From Gammaproteobacteria bacterium (GTDB taxonomy: Bacteria; Pseudomonadota; Gammaproteobacteria; Xanthomonadales; Xanthomonadaceae): a stretch of DNA of 18,642 bases. Under the pieces are notes generated by a model. The model saw only the letters and a list, made by a program, of their open reading frames with translations, did no database searches and was not told where the DNA came from. The position numbers and the translations under genes were made by a program. Shown here in pieces: positions 9,096 through 16,799 of the stretch. The DNA is taken from NCBI GenBank assembly GCA_026398715.1, contig JAPLSI010000119.1, forward strand, positions 1 through 18,642. The letters run 5' to 3'. The stretch's first letter is position 1. Every line of letters starts with the position of its first letter.

Positions 9096-9206
9096 CGAGA
9101 TCCGCCGGAGGGGGGCCGGGGATCGGTCTGGTTCGTGCCGTATGCCTTTCAGGAGACACGAACGTGCTTAAGCAAACTCAGGTTACGAGCGGTTTGCGGA
9201 ACGCAA
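9066..9206 (-). ncRNA. Candidate structured leader (attenuator/riboswitch) or small RNA
   Basis: On the minus strand, before the terminator, several helices can form. One is a 7-bp stem at 9131-9137 with 9157-9163, holding an inner CCT/AGG hairpin. Another is GCAAAC/GTTTGC at 9172-9177 with 9192-9197. A third, TTGCG/CGCAA at 9194-9198 with 9202-9206, competes with the second because it shares the same bases. Mutually exclusive helices upstream of a terminator are typical of attenuators, but these stems are short. Unpaired TCTCC and CCCTCC segments could instead act as anti-Shine-Dalgarno sites of a small RNA. I do not recognise a known Rfam family. The 5' boundary and promoter are not determined. 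Confidence 0.45.
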
Positions 9207-9233
9207 GTTGAATGAGTCCCGCATCGGCTGGCC

Positions 9234-9239
9234 TACAAT
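9234..9239 (+). promoter_or_regulatory. Possible -10 box of the SDR gene
   Basis: TACAAT matches the -10 consensus at five of six bases and lies about 50 bp before the SDR ATG. A TTGAAT at 9208-9213 is the nearest -35-like sequence, but the 20-bp spacing is too long for a standard promoter. Confidence 0.3.
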
Positions 9240-9288
9240 GCTCGCGCTCAGCCGCCATTTATTTCCACCGCATACCGGAGTCGCCGCC

Positions 9289-9981
9289 ATGTCGCACCAG
9301 CCGTCGGATCTGAAGGGAAAACTCATCGTCATCACCGGCGGACTGGGCATCCTGGGCCACGCGATCACGCAGGTCGCCAACGACCGGGGCGCGGTCGTCG
9401 CGCTGATCGACCGCGTCGAGCCGCGCAATGCCGACCATGGCGCCGCGCTGGTGGTCAGCGGCATCGACCTGGCCGATCCGGCATCGGCAAAGGACGCCTT
9501 CCGGCAGGTCGCCGACAAGCTTGGCCCGGTGCACGCGCTGATGAATGTCGCCGGCGCGTTTGCCTGGAACAAGGTGGTGGATGGCGGCGTGGCTGCGTGG
9601 TCGGAAATGTACAGCGCGAATGTACTGAGCGCCGTGGGCGCGAGCATTGCCGTGATCGAACACATGCCGGCGGGCGGCGCCATCGTCAATGTCGCAGCGG
9701 CGGCAACGACGCGCGCGGCGGCGGGCATGGGCGCATACACCGCAGCGAAATCGGGCGTGTTGCGACTGACCGAATCCCTGGCCGACGAATTGAAGTCGCG
9801 TGGCATCCGCGTCAACGCCGTGTCCCCCACCATCCTGGACACGCCGCGCAATCGCGCCGACATGCCGGACGCCGATCCCGCCCAATGGCTGCAGCCCGCG
9901 GACCTGGCCAGGACGATGTTGTTCCTGGCATCGTCGGAGTCGAAGGCGCTGACCGGCGCCAACCTGCTGGCGGGCCAGTAG
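9289..9981 (+). CDS. Short-chain dehydrogenase/reductase (SDR) family protein, atypical active site
   Basis: A 230-residue Rossmann-fold protein. ITGGLGILG near the N-terminus fits the TGxxGxxG pattern of extended SDRs, although the length is that of a classical one. NVAGAF is the NNAG-like motif, YTAAK holds the catalytic Tyr and Lys, and RVNAVSPTILDTPRNR is the usual post-catalytic block. The position 13 residues before the Tyr, normally Ser, is Ala in IVNVAAAATT, so catalysis may be altered or lost. The ATG at 9289 has GGAG eight bases upstream. The longer frame from 9208 would start before the probable promoter. It is monocistronic, diverges from the amine oxidase operon, and is followed by a hairpin. 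The substrate is unknown. Confidence 0.9.
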   Translation: MSHQPSDLKGKLIVITGGLGILGHAITQVANDRGAVVALIDRVEPRNADHGAALVVSGIDLADPASAKDAFRQVADKLGPVHALMNVAGAFAWNKVVDGGVAAWSEMYSANVLSAVGASIAVIEHMPAGGAIVNVAAAATTRAAAGMGAYTAAKSGVLRLTESLADELKSRGIRVNAVSPTILDTPRNRADMPDADPAQWLQPADLARTMLFLASSESKALTGANLLAGQ

Positions 9982-9994
9982 CGGGCCAGCGACG

Positions 9995-10011
9995 CGCCGG
10001 GCGGCCCGGCG
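9995..10011 (+). terminator. GC hairpin after the SDR gene, without a U-tract
   Basis: CGCCGGG and CCCGGCG pair perfectly around a 3-base loop, 13 bp after the SDR stop, and two further flanking pairs are possible. No T-run follows, so it would be a weak or Rho-aided terminator, or an RNA 3'-end stabiliser. Confidence 0.4.
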
Positions 10012-10114
10012 TGATGTCGATCACGGGATGCGATGCATAGTTGATTTGTATCATTCGGGCCTGTTCGGCCTGGCATACGCTCGCGACAACTCCCGCCCCC
10101 CCACGGAGCTGCAC

Positions 10115-10369
10115 ATGTTGCTGATGACCGAAGACGCCCAGCCCGTCCTGCATTGCGGGATCTGCGATACACCCATCCTGCATCCCGACCTGGCGATGGT
10201 CGCCTACCCGGCCGGCATCAGGCACGGGCACCTGCACCGCGTCACCCTGTCGCACGAGGGCGAGTGCCAGCGCAAGGCGCTCGAATATCTCGACGGCGAC
10301 CACGGCAAGGCCGAGTCGATGACCTTTCCCTTGTATGCCGCAAGGCTGCTGGCGGCAGTGCCTGCCTGA
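10115..10369 (+). CDS. Small protein with Cys-x2-Cys pair, unknown function
   Basis: The 84-residue product carries HCGICDTPI at 13-21 and a later HEGECQ with Cys51. Three cysteines and nearby histidines (H37, H39, H41, H47) could bind a metal in a zinc-ribbon-like fold. I see no signal peptide or membrane segment. The ATG at 10115 has CGGAG six bases upstream. The frame is open earlier (from 10028) but without a ribosome site. GC-rich third positions support real coding. It stands alone between the SDR gene and the converging DUF2189 gene. I do not recognise a characterised relative. Confidence 0.65.
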   Translation: MLLMTEDAQPVLHCGICDTPILHPDLAMVAYPAGIRHGHLHRVTLSHEGECQRKALEYLDGDHGKAESMTFPLYAARLLAAVPA

Positions 10370-10409
10370 CACGCAGTGAAGTGATGGGCCCGGAATAGAA
10401 GCGGCAAAC

Positions 10410-11198
10410 TCAGGGCAACTGCGGCCACGCCGACGCATCGAGCGTGTCGCGGTAGGCATGCCAGCAGGCGTAGGCCAGCCACGGCATGATCACCACCAAA
10501 CCCAGGAACACCGTCGCAAAGCCGATCGCGGTCAGCAGGGCCAGCGTGGCTGCCCAGCACAGCATGGTCAGCTTGTTGCGCAGCACCGCCTGTGCCGATG
10601 AAATGCAGGCGGTAACCATGTCCACGTCGCGGTCGGCGATCATCGGCAGCGAAAACACCGCGACGGCGAACGTGAAGGCGGCGAACACCGAGCCGATCGC
10701 CGAGCCGATCAGCAGGAACTCGAGCAAGGAGAACGGGTCGCCGGGCTGGATGGTCACCAGCGCGCTTACCAGCATGCCGGCGCGCGACCACAGCAGCAGG
10801 ATCACCAGTTGCGCGATGGCGAACACGCCGGCCTGCCCGATCACGCGTTTGGCCAGCACGAACGAATCGGCAAGGCGCGGCGTCCGCCCTGCCTCCAGCG
10901 CGCGGCTGACGCAATACAGGCCCACGCCCAGCAGCGGCGCAATGAACACGAAGCCGGACAGCAGAATGGCCAGGAGGGCAAAACGTCCGAGCATCCAGGC
11001 CAGCGCCGATATCGCCACGCTGATCAGCGCGATGACGCCACCGAACAGCAGCGACAACGCCGGGGCGCGAATCAAATCGCGCCAGCCCCGCTGCAGCCAG
11101 TGGACTATCTGCCCCGGCGCGACGGTGCGGCAGGGCACCACGAAGGCGCGCGCGCCTGCATCGTCGGCATCCGGCGGATCATTTTGGTCTGTCGTCAT
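10410..11198 (-). CDS. DUF2189 integral membrane protein
   Basis: A 262-residue protein with a hydrophilic N-terminus (to about residue 42) and then about six hydrophobic segments, matching the DUF2189 family. The block GWRDLIRAPALSLLFGG is typical: the protein enters the membrane after a conserved W..D amphipathic stretch. Small-residue and LLG-rich helices follow, and the end is WLAYACWHAYRDTLD. No activity is established for the family. Some members lie near cytochrome oxidase genes, which is not the case here. Its ATG overlaps the last 20 bp of the upstream dehydrogenase gene, so it is translationally coupled to it and may support its membrane or respiratory attachment. That link is inference. 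Confidence 0.88.
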   Translation of the reverse strand: MTTDQNDPPDADDAGARAFVVPCRTVAPGQIVHWLQRGWRDLIRAPALSLLFGGVIALISVAISALAWMLGRFALLAILLSGFVFIAPLLGVGLYCVSRALEAGRTPRLADSFVLAKRVIGQAGVFAIAQLVILLLWSRAGMLVSALVTIQPGDPFSLLEFLLIGSAIGSVFAAFTFAVAVFSLPMIADRDVDMVTACISSAQAVLRNKLTMLCWAATLALLTAIGFATVFLGLVVIMPWLAYACWHAYRDTLDASAWPQLP

Positions 11199-12579
11199 CG
11201 AACAGCTTCCCGGGATTCATGATGCCTGCGGGATCCAGGACTGCGCGAATGCCGCGCATGATCTGGATTTCCGCCGCGCTGCGCGCGCTGCCCAATGCGG
11301 CCTTCTTGACCAGTCCGATGCCGTGCTCGGCCGAGATGCTGCCGCCATGCGCGGCCAGTTTGTCGGCCAGTACATGGGTGACCTGCTCGCATTGGCGGAT
11401 GAAGGCCGCGTCGTCGAGTTCGGTTGGCTTGACGATGTTGATGTGCAGGTTGCCGTCGCCGATGTGCCCGAACCACACCACGTCGAAGTCCGGATATTCG
11501 CGCCCGAACAAGTCCTGCATCTCACCCAGGAAGGCGGGCACGACCGAGATGCGCATCGAGATGTCGTTCTTGTAGGGCCGGTAGCGCGCCAGGCTTTCGG
11601 TGATGCCCTCGCGCAGCTTCCACATCGTCGCCGCCTGGGCGTCGCTCTGGCTCAGCACGCCATCGGTGACCCAGCCGGCCTCCAGGCATTGTTCGAAGGC
11701 CTCCAGGGCCGCCGCCTGCGCCGGCTCGTCGGCCGAATCGAACTCGGCCACCACGTAATACGGCGAGGTCTCGTCGAACGGCCGCTTGGCGCCATGCGCG
11801 ACCACGTGATGCAGGGCGCGATCGGTGAAGAACTCGAACGCGCTCAGGGTCAATCGCGCCCGGCACAACTCGAACACCTGCATCAGCGCATCCATGTCCG
11901 GCAGCGCCAACAGCATCACCTGCTGGGGCGGCGGTGCATCGGTCAGTGCCAGCGTGGCTTCGACCACCAGGCCCAGCGTGCCCTCCGAGCCGATGACCAG
12001 GTGGCGCAAGTCATAGCCGCTGGCGTCCTTGATCAGTCCACGATTGAGGTCGAGCAGGCTGCCGTCGCCGGTAACCAGTTTCAGCCCGGCCACCCATTGC
12101 CGGGTGTTGCCATAGCGGATCACCCGGATACCCCCGGCATTGGTCGCGATGTTGCCGCCGATATGGCAGGAGCCGCGTGCGCCCAGGTCGACCGGGTACA
12201 ACAAGCCCCGTTGCTGCGCCGCTTCCTGCACCGTCTGCAGGGCCACGCCCGGCTGAACGGTCAGGTAGCGGTCGACCGGATCGAAACCGAGAATGCGGTT
12301 CATGCGCTCGAAGCTGACCACCAGCTCGCCACTGGCCGCCACGGCGCCGCCGGACAGGCCGGTTCGACCGCCCGAGGGCACGATGGCCACGCCTGACTCC
12401 ACCGCCCAGCGGACGATTTCCTGCACGTCCTCGATGCTCGAGGGAAAGGCAATCGCCAGCGGCGCCGGCGTCCAGCGCCGCGTCCAGTCCCGGCCGTAGT
12501 GCTCCAGGTCGCCCGCATCGGTGCGGATCTGCACCTGCGGCGCACGCTGCGCGAGTGTTGAAAGTGGCGATGGGCTCAT
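11179..12579 (-). CDS. FAD-linked dehydrogenase, probable D-2-hydroxyglutarate dehydrogenase
   Basis: A 466-residue flavoprotein of the GlcD/D-lactate/D2HGDH family. The N-terminal PCMH FAD domain has PSGGRTGLSGGA (about 68-79), GSCHIGGNIATNAGGIR, and SGYDLRHLVIGSEGTLG. The C-terminal substrate domain has GHIGDGNLHINI and GGSISAEHGIG, which carry the metal-binding His/Glu residues. The length fits D2HGDH of Pseudomonas. The enzyme oxidises D-2-hydroxyglutarate to 2-oxoglutarate. It diverges from serA, and in Pseudomonas D2HGDH removes the 2-hydroxyglutarate made by SerA and so pulls serine synthesis forward. Activity on D-lactate is the alternative. I preferred ATG 12579 (MSPSPL) over 12621 by family length. 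Neither has a clear Shine-Dalgarno. Confidence 0.9.
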   Translation of the reverse strand: MSPSPLSTLAQRAPQVQIRTDAGDLEHYGRDWTRRWTPAPLAIAFPSSIEDVQEIVRWAVESGVAIVPSGGRTGLSGGAVAASGELVVSFERMNRILGFDPVDRYLTVQPGVALQTVQEAAQQRGLLYPVDLGARGSCHIGGNIATNAGGIRVIRYGNTRQWVAGLKLVTGDGSLLDLNRGLIKDASGYDLRHLVIGSEGTLGLVVEATLALTDAPPPQQVMLLALPDMDALMQVFELCRARLTLSAFEFFTDRALHHVVAHGAKRPFDETSPYYVVAEFDSADEPAQAAALEAFEQCLEAGWVTDGVLSQSDAQAATMWKLREGITESLARYRPYKNDISMRISVVPAFLGEMQDLFGREYPDFDVVWFGHIGDGNLHINIVKPTELDDAAFIRQCEQVTHVLADKLAAHGGSISAEHGIGLVKKAALGSARSAAEIQIMRGIRAVLDPAGIMNPGKLFDDDRPK

Positions 12580-12708
12580 GGCGGCGTCGTAGCGTAGGAA
12601 GGCACTTCCGAATTCTGGCATAGTCGGGAGCGCCGAGCCGGTGACGTCCTATCCCCGGCCTGATGGCCGCGCATCCCCTCCTGTTTCCCGAAAAGTCCCC
12701 GTCGAATC

Positions 12709-13944
12709 ATGAAGAAAACCTCGTTTCCGAAGCAGGATATCCGCGTGCTGCTGCTTGAAGGCATCAGCCAGAGCGCCGTCGATGTGTTCACCGCAGCCGG
12801 CTATACGCAGATCGAGCGCCACGAAAAATCCCTTCCCGAAGCCGAACTGAAGCGCCGGATCGCCGATGCCCATCTCATCGGCATCCGCTCGCGCACGCAA
12901 CTCAACGCCGAGGTGCTGGCCGAGGCCAAGCGGCTGATCGCGATTGGCTGCTTCTGCATCGGCACCAACCAGGTCGACCTCACCGCCGCCAAGCTGTCCG
13001 GCGCACCGGTCTTCAACGCGCCGTATTCCAATACCCGCAGCGTCGCCGAACTGGTCGTCGCCGAGACCATCCTGCTGCTGCGTCGCATCCCGCAAAAAAA
13101 CGCCGAGTGCCATCGCCACGGCTGGTCGAAATCGGCGGAGGGCAGTTTCGAGGTGCGCGACAAGGTGCTGGGCATCGTCGGCTACGGACACATCGGTACG
13201 CAGGTGGGGCTGCTGGCCGAGGGCATGGGCATGCGGGTCATCTACCATGACATCGAGCGGAAGCTTTCGCTGGGCAACGCCCGCCCGGCGTCGGGGCTCG
13301 AGGATTTGCTCGAACGCGCCGACCTGGTGACCCTGCACGTGCCGGAAACGCCGCAGACTCAGCTGATGATCGGTGCCGCGCAATTGGCGCTGATGCGCCC
13401 CGGCACGGCCTTGATAAACGCCTCGCGCGGCACCGTGGTGGACATTGATGCACTCGCCGCCGCACTACGCTCCGGCCACCTGTCAGGCGCGGCGGTCGAC
13501 GTATTCCCGATCGAGCCCAAGGGCAACGACGATGCCTTCGAATCGCCGTTGATCGGCATGGACAATGTCATCCTGACCCCGCACGTCGGCGGCAGCACGC
13601 TGGAAGCGCAGGACAATATCGGCATCGAAGTCGCCTCCAAGCTGGTCCGCTACAGCGACAACGGATCGACCCTGTCGGCGGTGAATTTTCCGGAAGCCTC
13701 ACTGCCCGAACATCCGGGCAGCCGACGCGTGCTGCATATCCACCGCAACGTGCCGGGCATGCTGTCGCGCATCAACGATGTGTTCTCGAGGGAAAACGTC
13801 AACATCGAAGGCGAATACCTGCAGACCGATTCGCACATCGGCTACGTCGTCATCGACGTCGCGGTGGATGATGAGCGCGCGACCAGCCTGAAGGATGTGC
13901 TGGCCGCGATCCCGGGGACCTTGCACGCGCGCGTGCTGTACTGA
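12709..13944 (+). CDS. serA: D-3-phosphoglycerate dehydrogenase
   Basis: The first enzyme of L-serine synthesis oxidises 3-phosphoglycerate to 3-phosphohydroxypyruvate with NAD. The E. coli enzyme is also known to reduce 2-oxoglutarate to 2-hydroxyglutarate. The 411-residue product matches the E. coli enzyme in length and numbering. The nucleotide motif GYGHIG is at 159-163 with Asp181. The catalytic set is R240, E269 and H292, and W139 is also kept. A C-terminal ACT domain (about 339-411) has HIHRNVPGML, with the His and Asn used for serine binding, so feedback inhibition by serine is likely. No Shine-Dalgarno is visible before the ATG. The divergent partner is the D-2-hydroxyglutarate dehydrogenase-like gene, 129 bp away. 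Confidence 0.97.
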   Translation: MKKTSFPKQDIRVLLLEGISQSAVDVFTAAGYTQIERHEKSLPEAELKRRIADAHLIGIRSRTQLNAEVLAEAKRLIAIGCFCIGTNQVDLTAAKLSGAPVFNAPYSNTRSVAELVVAETILLLRRIPQKNAECHRHGWSKSAEGSFEVRDKVLGIVGYGHIGTQVGLLAEGMGMRVIYHDIERKLSLGNARPASGLEDLLERADLVTLHVPETPQTQLMIGAAQLALMRPGTALINASRGTVVDIDALAAALRSGHLSGAAVDVFPIEPKGNDDAFESPLIGMDNVILTPHVGGSTLEAQDNIGIEVASKLVRYSDNGSTLSAVNFPEASLPEHPGSRRVLHIHRNVPGMLSRINDVFSRENVNIEGEYLQTDSHIGYVVIDVAVDDERATSLKDVLAAIPGTLHARVLY

Positions 13945-13966
13945 CAACCTGCGCCCTGCTCCGAAT

Positions 13967-13988
13967 CCAGGCCGGCAGTCGCGCCTGG
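13967..13988. terminator. Weak hairpin between converging serA and pilin genes
   Basis: CCAGGC and GCCTGG pair as a 6-bp stem with a 10-base loop, between the serA stop and the last gene of the fimbrial operon. There is no T-run on either side, so termination is uncertain. Confidence 0.3.
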
Positions 13989-14005
13989 TTCGTGCGGCCC
14001 CGCGC

Positions 14006-14455
14006 TCAGTATTCCACGGTCATCACGAGTACCACCGTGTACGTGCCCGAGTGCAGCGCCTTGAAATCTGCGGCAAAAACCTTGCCGTAAAGAGTAACCG
14101 TCTCATTGGTGCCATTCTTGGCAATGGCCAGCGCACTGCCCGGCGAGCTCGTCGGCAGCTCAAGGCCGCCAGGCGACACGGCGCTCAATAGGAATGGCAA
14201 GCTATTGCCGCCGGAAACCATCACCCGCGAACTACCGGAGTAGATCGTCGGCGTGCTGAGCACGTCTGCCGTGCAGTTGACCCAGAAGCTGCTGCCGCTG
14301 TTGGTCGTCACGTCGGGCGTGCTGGCCAGTGCGACCACCGAACCGAAAGACAAAGTTCCACCGGAGGCGACCGTGCACGTGGGCAACGCCCATGCCTTCG
14401 ATGCGCCGACCAGGAGCAAGAGGGTGATCGCGAGCCGATGGATCATGAGCTTCAT
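14006..14455 (-). CDS. SCPU-domain pilin, probable single-domain tip subunit
   Basis: A 149-residue spore-coat-U (SCPU) domain protein of the Csu-type pilin family. A signal peptide (to about residue 23, ending SKAWA) is followed almost at once by the first domain cysteine (LPTCTVASGG). The second is in FWVNCTAD, giving the family disulfide. It ends with TYTVVLVMTVEY, like the other pilin here. Rod pilins need an N-terminal extension of about 15 residues to donate a strand to the next subunit. This protein has only about three residues before the domain, so it can accept but not donate, as expected at the pilus tip. The known tip adhesin CsuE has two domains and about twice the length. It overlaps the usher gene (ATGA). 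Confidence 0.9.
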   Translation of the reverse strand: MKLMIHRLAITLLLLVGASKAWALPTCTVASGGTLSFGSVVALASTPDVTTNSGSSFWVNCTADVLSTPTIYSGSSRVMVSGGNSLPFLLSAVSPGGLELPTSSPGSALAIAKNGTNETVTLYGKVFAADFKALHSGTYTVVLVMTVEY

Positions 14456-16779
14456 CTTGCACCTCGGCAGATTAGCGATGTGCTTGGGGTCGGTCCCGGT
14501 CGCAAGGTGCCGATGCGCAGATTCACCGCGCAGGCGCCATGGGTCCAGCGCACTTCCAGCGGGTTGTCGTCAGCGATATCGGTCAGGTAAACCTCGCCCC
14601 GCATAGCAACGGTGAATTCGGCCAGGCCCGGGCCCAGGCTCACGCGTGCACCGGCGGGCACCGGCGAGCCATCGACTTGCGTCAGCACCACCAGCGCATT
14701 GCGCCTGCGGATCACCGGAAACTCGACGTAGGCACCGCTGCGCGCATAGGGAACGGTGGTGGCGTGCACGCCACCGATCTCCGCCTCGAGCGGCAAGTTG
14801 TCCGGGTCCAGCGAAAGCGCATTGCGCTGGTAGGGCAGCAAGCCCGTCACCAGCGCGAGTCCCTTGCTATTGGTCTTTGCCACCACCTGATTGCTTAGCG
14901 ACACCTCGGCGCCAGCAACATCGCCAACACGGACCACGGCGAATGCGCCCTGGTCGATGCGCCGCGATGCGAACCCCAGACCCTTCAGGCGGCCCACGGC
15001 ACCGCTCACGCCCAGTCGCACGGCATTCGTGCTGTCGCCCAGGCTGGTTTCCACGGTGAACTGCCCGGCATTGTGATTCAAGACCACGTCAGCCCGCAGT
15101 TGCGGGTTCGGTGCATCACCTAAATTGACCCGCCAACCCCAGCCCGGCCCTGGAGGTGGCGCGCTAATCGCCTGGAGCGTGTTGGCGACCTTGCCGCTGT
15201 ACTGCCGCGTGCTGCTCGCGCCGATCGAGCGGCGCCCGCCAAGCGGCATGATGAAATTCGCCATCACGGTCCAGTCGTGTTTGTCATCCATGCGCCGACT
15301 GGCATTCACGCTCAGGTAAGACGACTTGCCCATCTGCATCCCGACATTGGCACCCGCCAGACTGAAGGTCTTGCCCTCCCAATCGGTCTGGCGCGTGTAG
15401 GACGCTCCGCCGGAGATCCGGCGGCCAAGACGGGCGCCTGCCGAGGCGGTGAACATTTGCCTGGGGTGGTGCTCCCCTGCCAGCGCGCCGAACTCGCGGT
15501 AGTCGTCGTCATAGCGACTCCAGGACACGCTCAGGCCACCTGAAGGCCCGGCGCGCTGAGCCGCGACGACGTAATGACCGCCGCGCTTGCCGTCGGCGTC
15601 CGACCAGCCTGCCGCCAATTGCAACACGCCCATTTTCGCGATCACTGCGGTCACAGCCAAACCTGCCGCCTTGCGGCCACGCTCGGCCTCGACGCGGACT
15701 TCCGCGGTGACTGCATCGCTCAGGCCGCGGCGGTAGGTAGCGGCAGCGAAGGCGTTTTGATACCGATCCGTCGAAGTGCCATAACCCACGCGCATCTTGC
15801 CGGCCTCGTAGGAAAAGTCGGTCAGACCCCGGGCCAGCATTTGCGGGGCGATGTAGTAGTCCTGGGTAACCTGGGTTTCGCGGCCAAGCAGGTCACGTAC
15901 GACCAACTGCACCTGGCCGGCGCCGGAAACAATCGGCACATTGGTCAGCTCGAACGGCCCGGGCACCACCTCCGATGTGGCGCTGCGCTGGTTGTTGATC
16001 AGCACGTCCACGGTCGAAGGCAGGGCGGCCGAACCGGAGATCGACGGCATCGGATAGGTGACGTAGCCAGGCGCCGTGCTGAAGTCGCGCGCAAAGCGGA
16101 CACCGCCATAGCGCACCGGCCGACTCCAGCCCCCAGCCGAGCTGATGGTGTCGCCGATGACCAGCGTGCGCATCGACTCGGGCAGGTCGCGACGCCAATA
16201 GGTATCGGTGCGAAACGCATCGCTTCCAAGCGGGCCTGAGCGCCAGGCCAGGCCCGAGACCAGCGAGCCCCAACCGTTGAACACCACCGCTTCGAAGAGC
16301 GCGCCACTGTTGCCGGAACCGCCCCGGGTCTGGGTAGTGGAGAGGTCGTAGTCAAGATAGAAACCTGGCGGCGAGTGTTCGGCCACGGGCCGGCCATGGC
16401 CGCGCAGGTCTTGCCGGCTGGATTCGAATGCTTCGACTGGCGCGGTTACGACAAGCGTCAGCTTGGCCATGTCCAACTGGTATTCAAGGCCGGGAACCGC
16501 CTCCAGCGCGTAGGCTGTGCGACCATCGGGCAAGGTCACGGCCGTGCTCAGCGGCTTCAGCCTTGCCTGGATCCATGCATCGGCGGGCAACGCCAGATGG
16601 CCGTCGTCCAGGCGCTCGACCAGCACGATGCCGTCGAGTGCCTGATCGTTGATCGAGATTTCCAGAAGCAGTGTTTCAGCTGCAGACACCGGGTCTGAAG
16701 AGCACAGCGCTACGCAGACGGCGATTGCCAGTAGCGAGCGGGGAATCGTGCAGCGGCCGATGGCGGGGGTAAATTGCAC
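14452..16779 (-). CDS. Fimbrial outer-membrane usher, Csu/archaic type
   Basis: This 775-residue usher forms the outer-membrane channel and assembly platform for pili. A signal peptide (to about residue 33, DPVSAAE) comes first. The N-terminal chaperone-binding domain (LEISINDQALDG, PADAW) follows, then a 24-strand barrel rich in alternating residues with a plug domain (PSTVDVLINNQRSATSEVVPG is the typical plug start), and C-terminal domains (TTVPYARSGAYVEFPV). The start is GTG at 16779, with AGGA about eight bases upstream. An ATG at 16787 is in a different frame. It lies 20 bp after the chaperone gene and overlaps the tip pilin gene. It is slightly shorter than CsuD but appears complete. 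Confidence 0.94.
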   Translation of the reverse strand: MQFTPAIGRCTIPRSLLAIAVCVALCSSDPVSAAETLLLEISINDQALDGIVLVERLDDGHLALPADAWIQARLKPLSTAVTLPDGRTAYALEAVPGLEYQLDMAKLTLVVTAPVEAFESSRQDLRGHGRPVAEHSPPGFYLDYDLSTTQTRGGSGNSGALFEAVVFNGWGSLVSGLAWRSGPLGSDAFRTDTYWRRDLPESMRTLVIGDTISSAGGWSRPVRYGGVRFARDFSTAPGYVTYPMPSISGSAALPSTVDVLINNQRSATSEVVPGPFELTNVPIVSGAGQVQLVVRDLLGRETQVTQDYYIAPQMLARGLTDFSYEAGKMRVGYGTSTDRYQNAFAAATYRRGLSDAVTAEVRVEAERGRKAAGLAVTAVIAKMGVLQLAAGWSDADGKRGGHYVVAAQRAGPSGGLSVSWSRYDDDYREFGALAGEHHPRQMFTASAGARLGRRISGGASYTRQTDWEGKTFSLAGANVGMQMGKSSYLSVNASRRMDDKHDWTVMANFIMPLGGRRSIGASSTRQYSGKVANTLQAISAPPPGPGWGWRVNLGDAPNPQLRADVVLNHNAGQFTVETSLGDSTNAVRLGVSGAVGRLKGLGFASRRIDQGAFAVVRVGDVAGAEVSLSNQVVAKTNSKGLALVTGLLPYQRNALSLDPDNLPLEAEIGGVHATTVPYARSGAYVEFPVIRRRNALVVLTQVDGSPVPAGARVSLGPGLAEFTVAMRGEVYLTDIADDNPLEVRWTHGACAVNLRIGTLRPGPTPSTSLICRGAR

Positions 16780-16799
16780 GGGTTCATCCTGATCCCTGC

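Noticed and set aside
9183..9224. 13-codon frame as an attenuator leader peptide for the amine oxidase operon
   Set aside because: No Shine-Dalgarno and no run of a single amino-acid codon. It also sits beyond the stems that matter. It remains only a remote option.
10486..12396. Very long open frame (636 codons) on the plus strand
   Set aside because: It lies antisense to DUF2189 and the FAD dehydrogenase, which have clear family motifs. Its translation is low-complexity and family-free, as expected in GC-rich DNA.
13094..13100. Run of seven A in serA as a frameshift site
   Set aside because: The reading frame continues normally through the conserved SerA motifs, and no downstream alternative frame product is sensible.
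13923..13936. GCACGCGCGCGTGC, a perfect alternating palindrome at the end of serA
   Set aside because: It encodes conserved-looking C-terminal residues of SerA. The palindrome follows from codon choice, and no function is supported.
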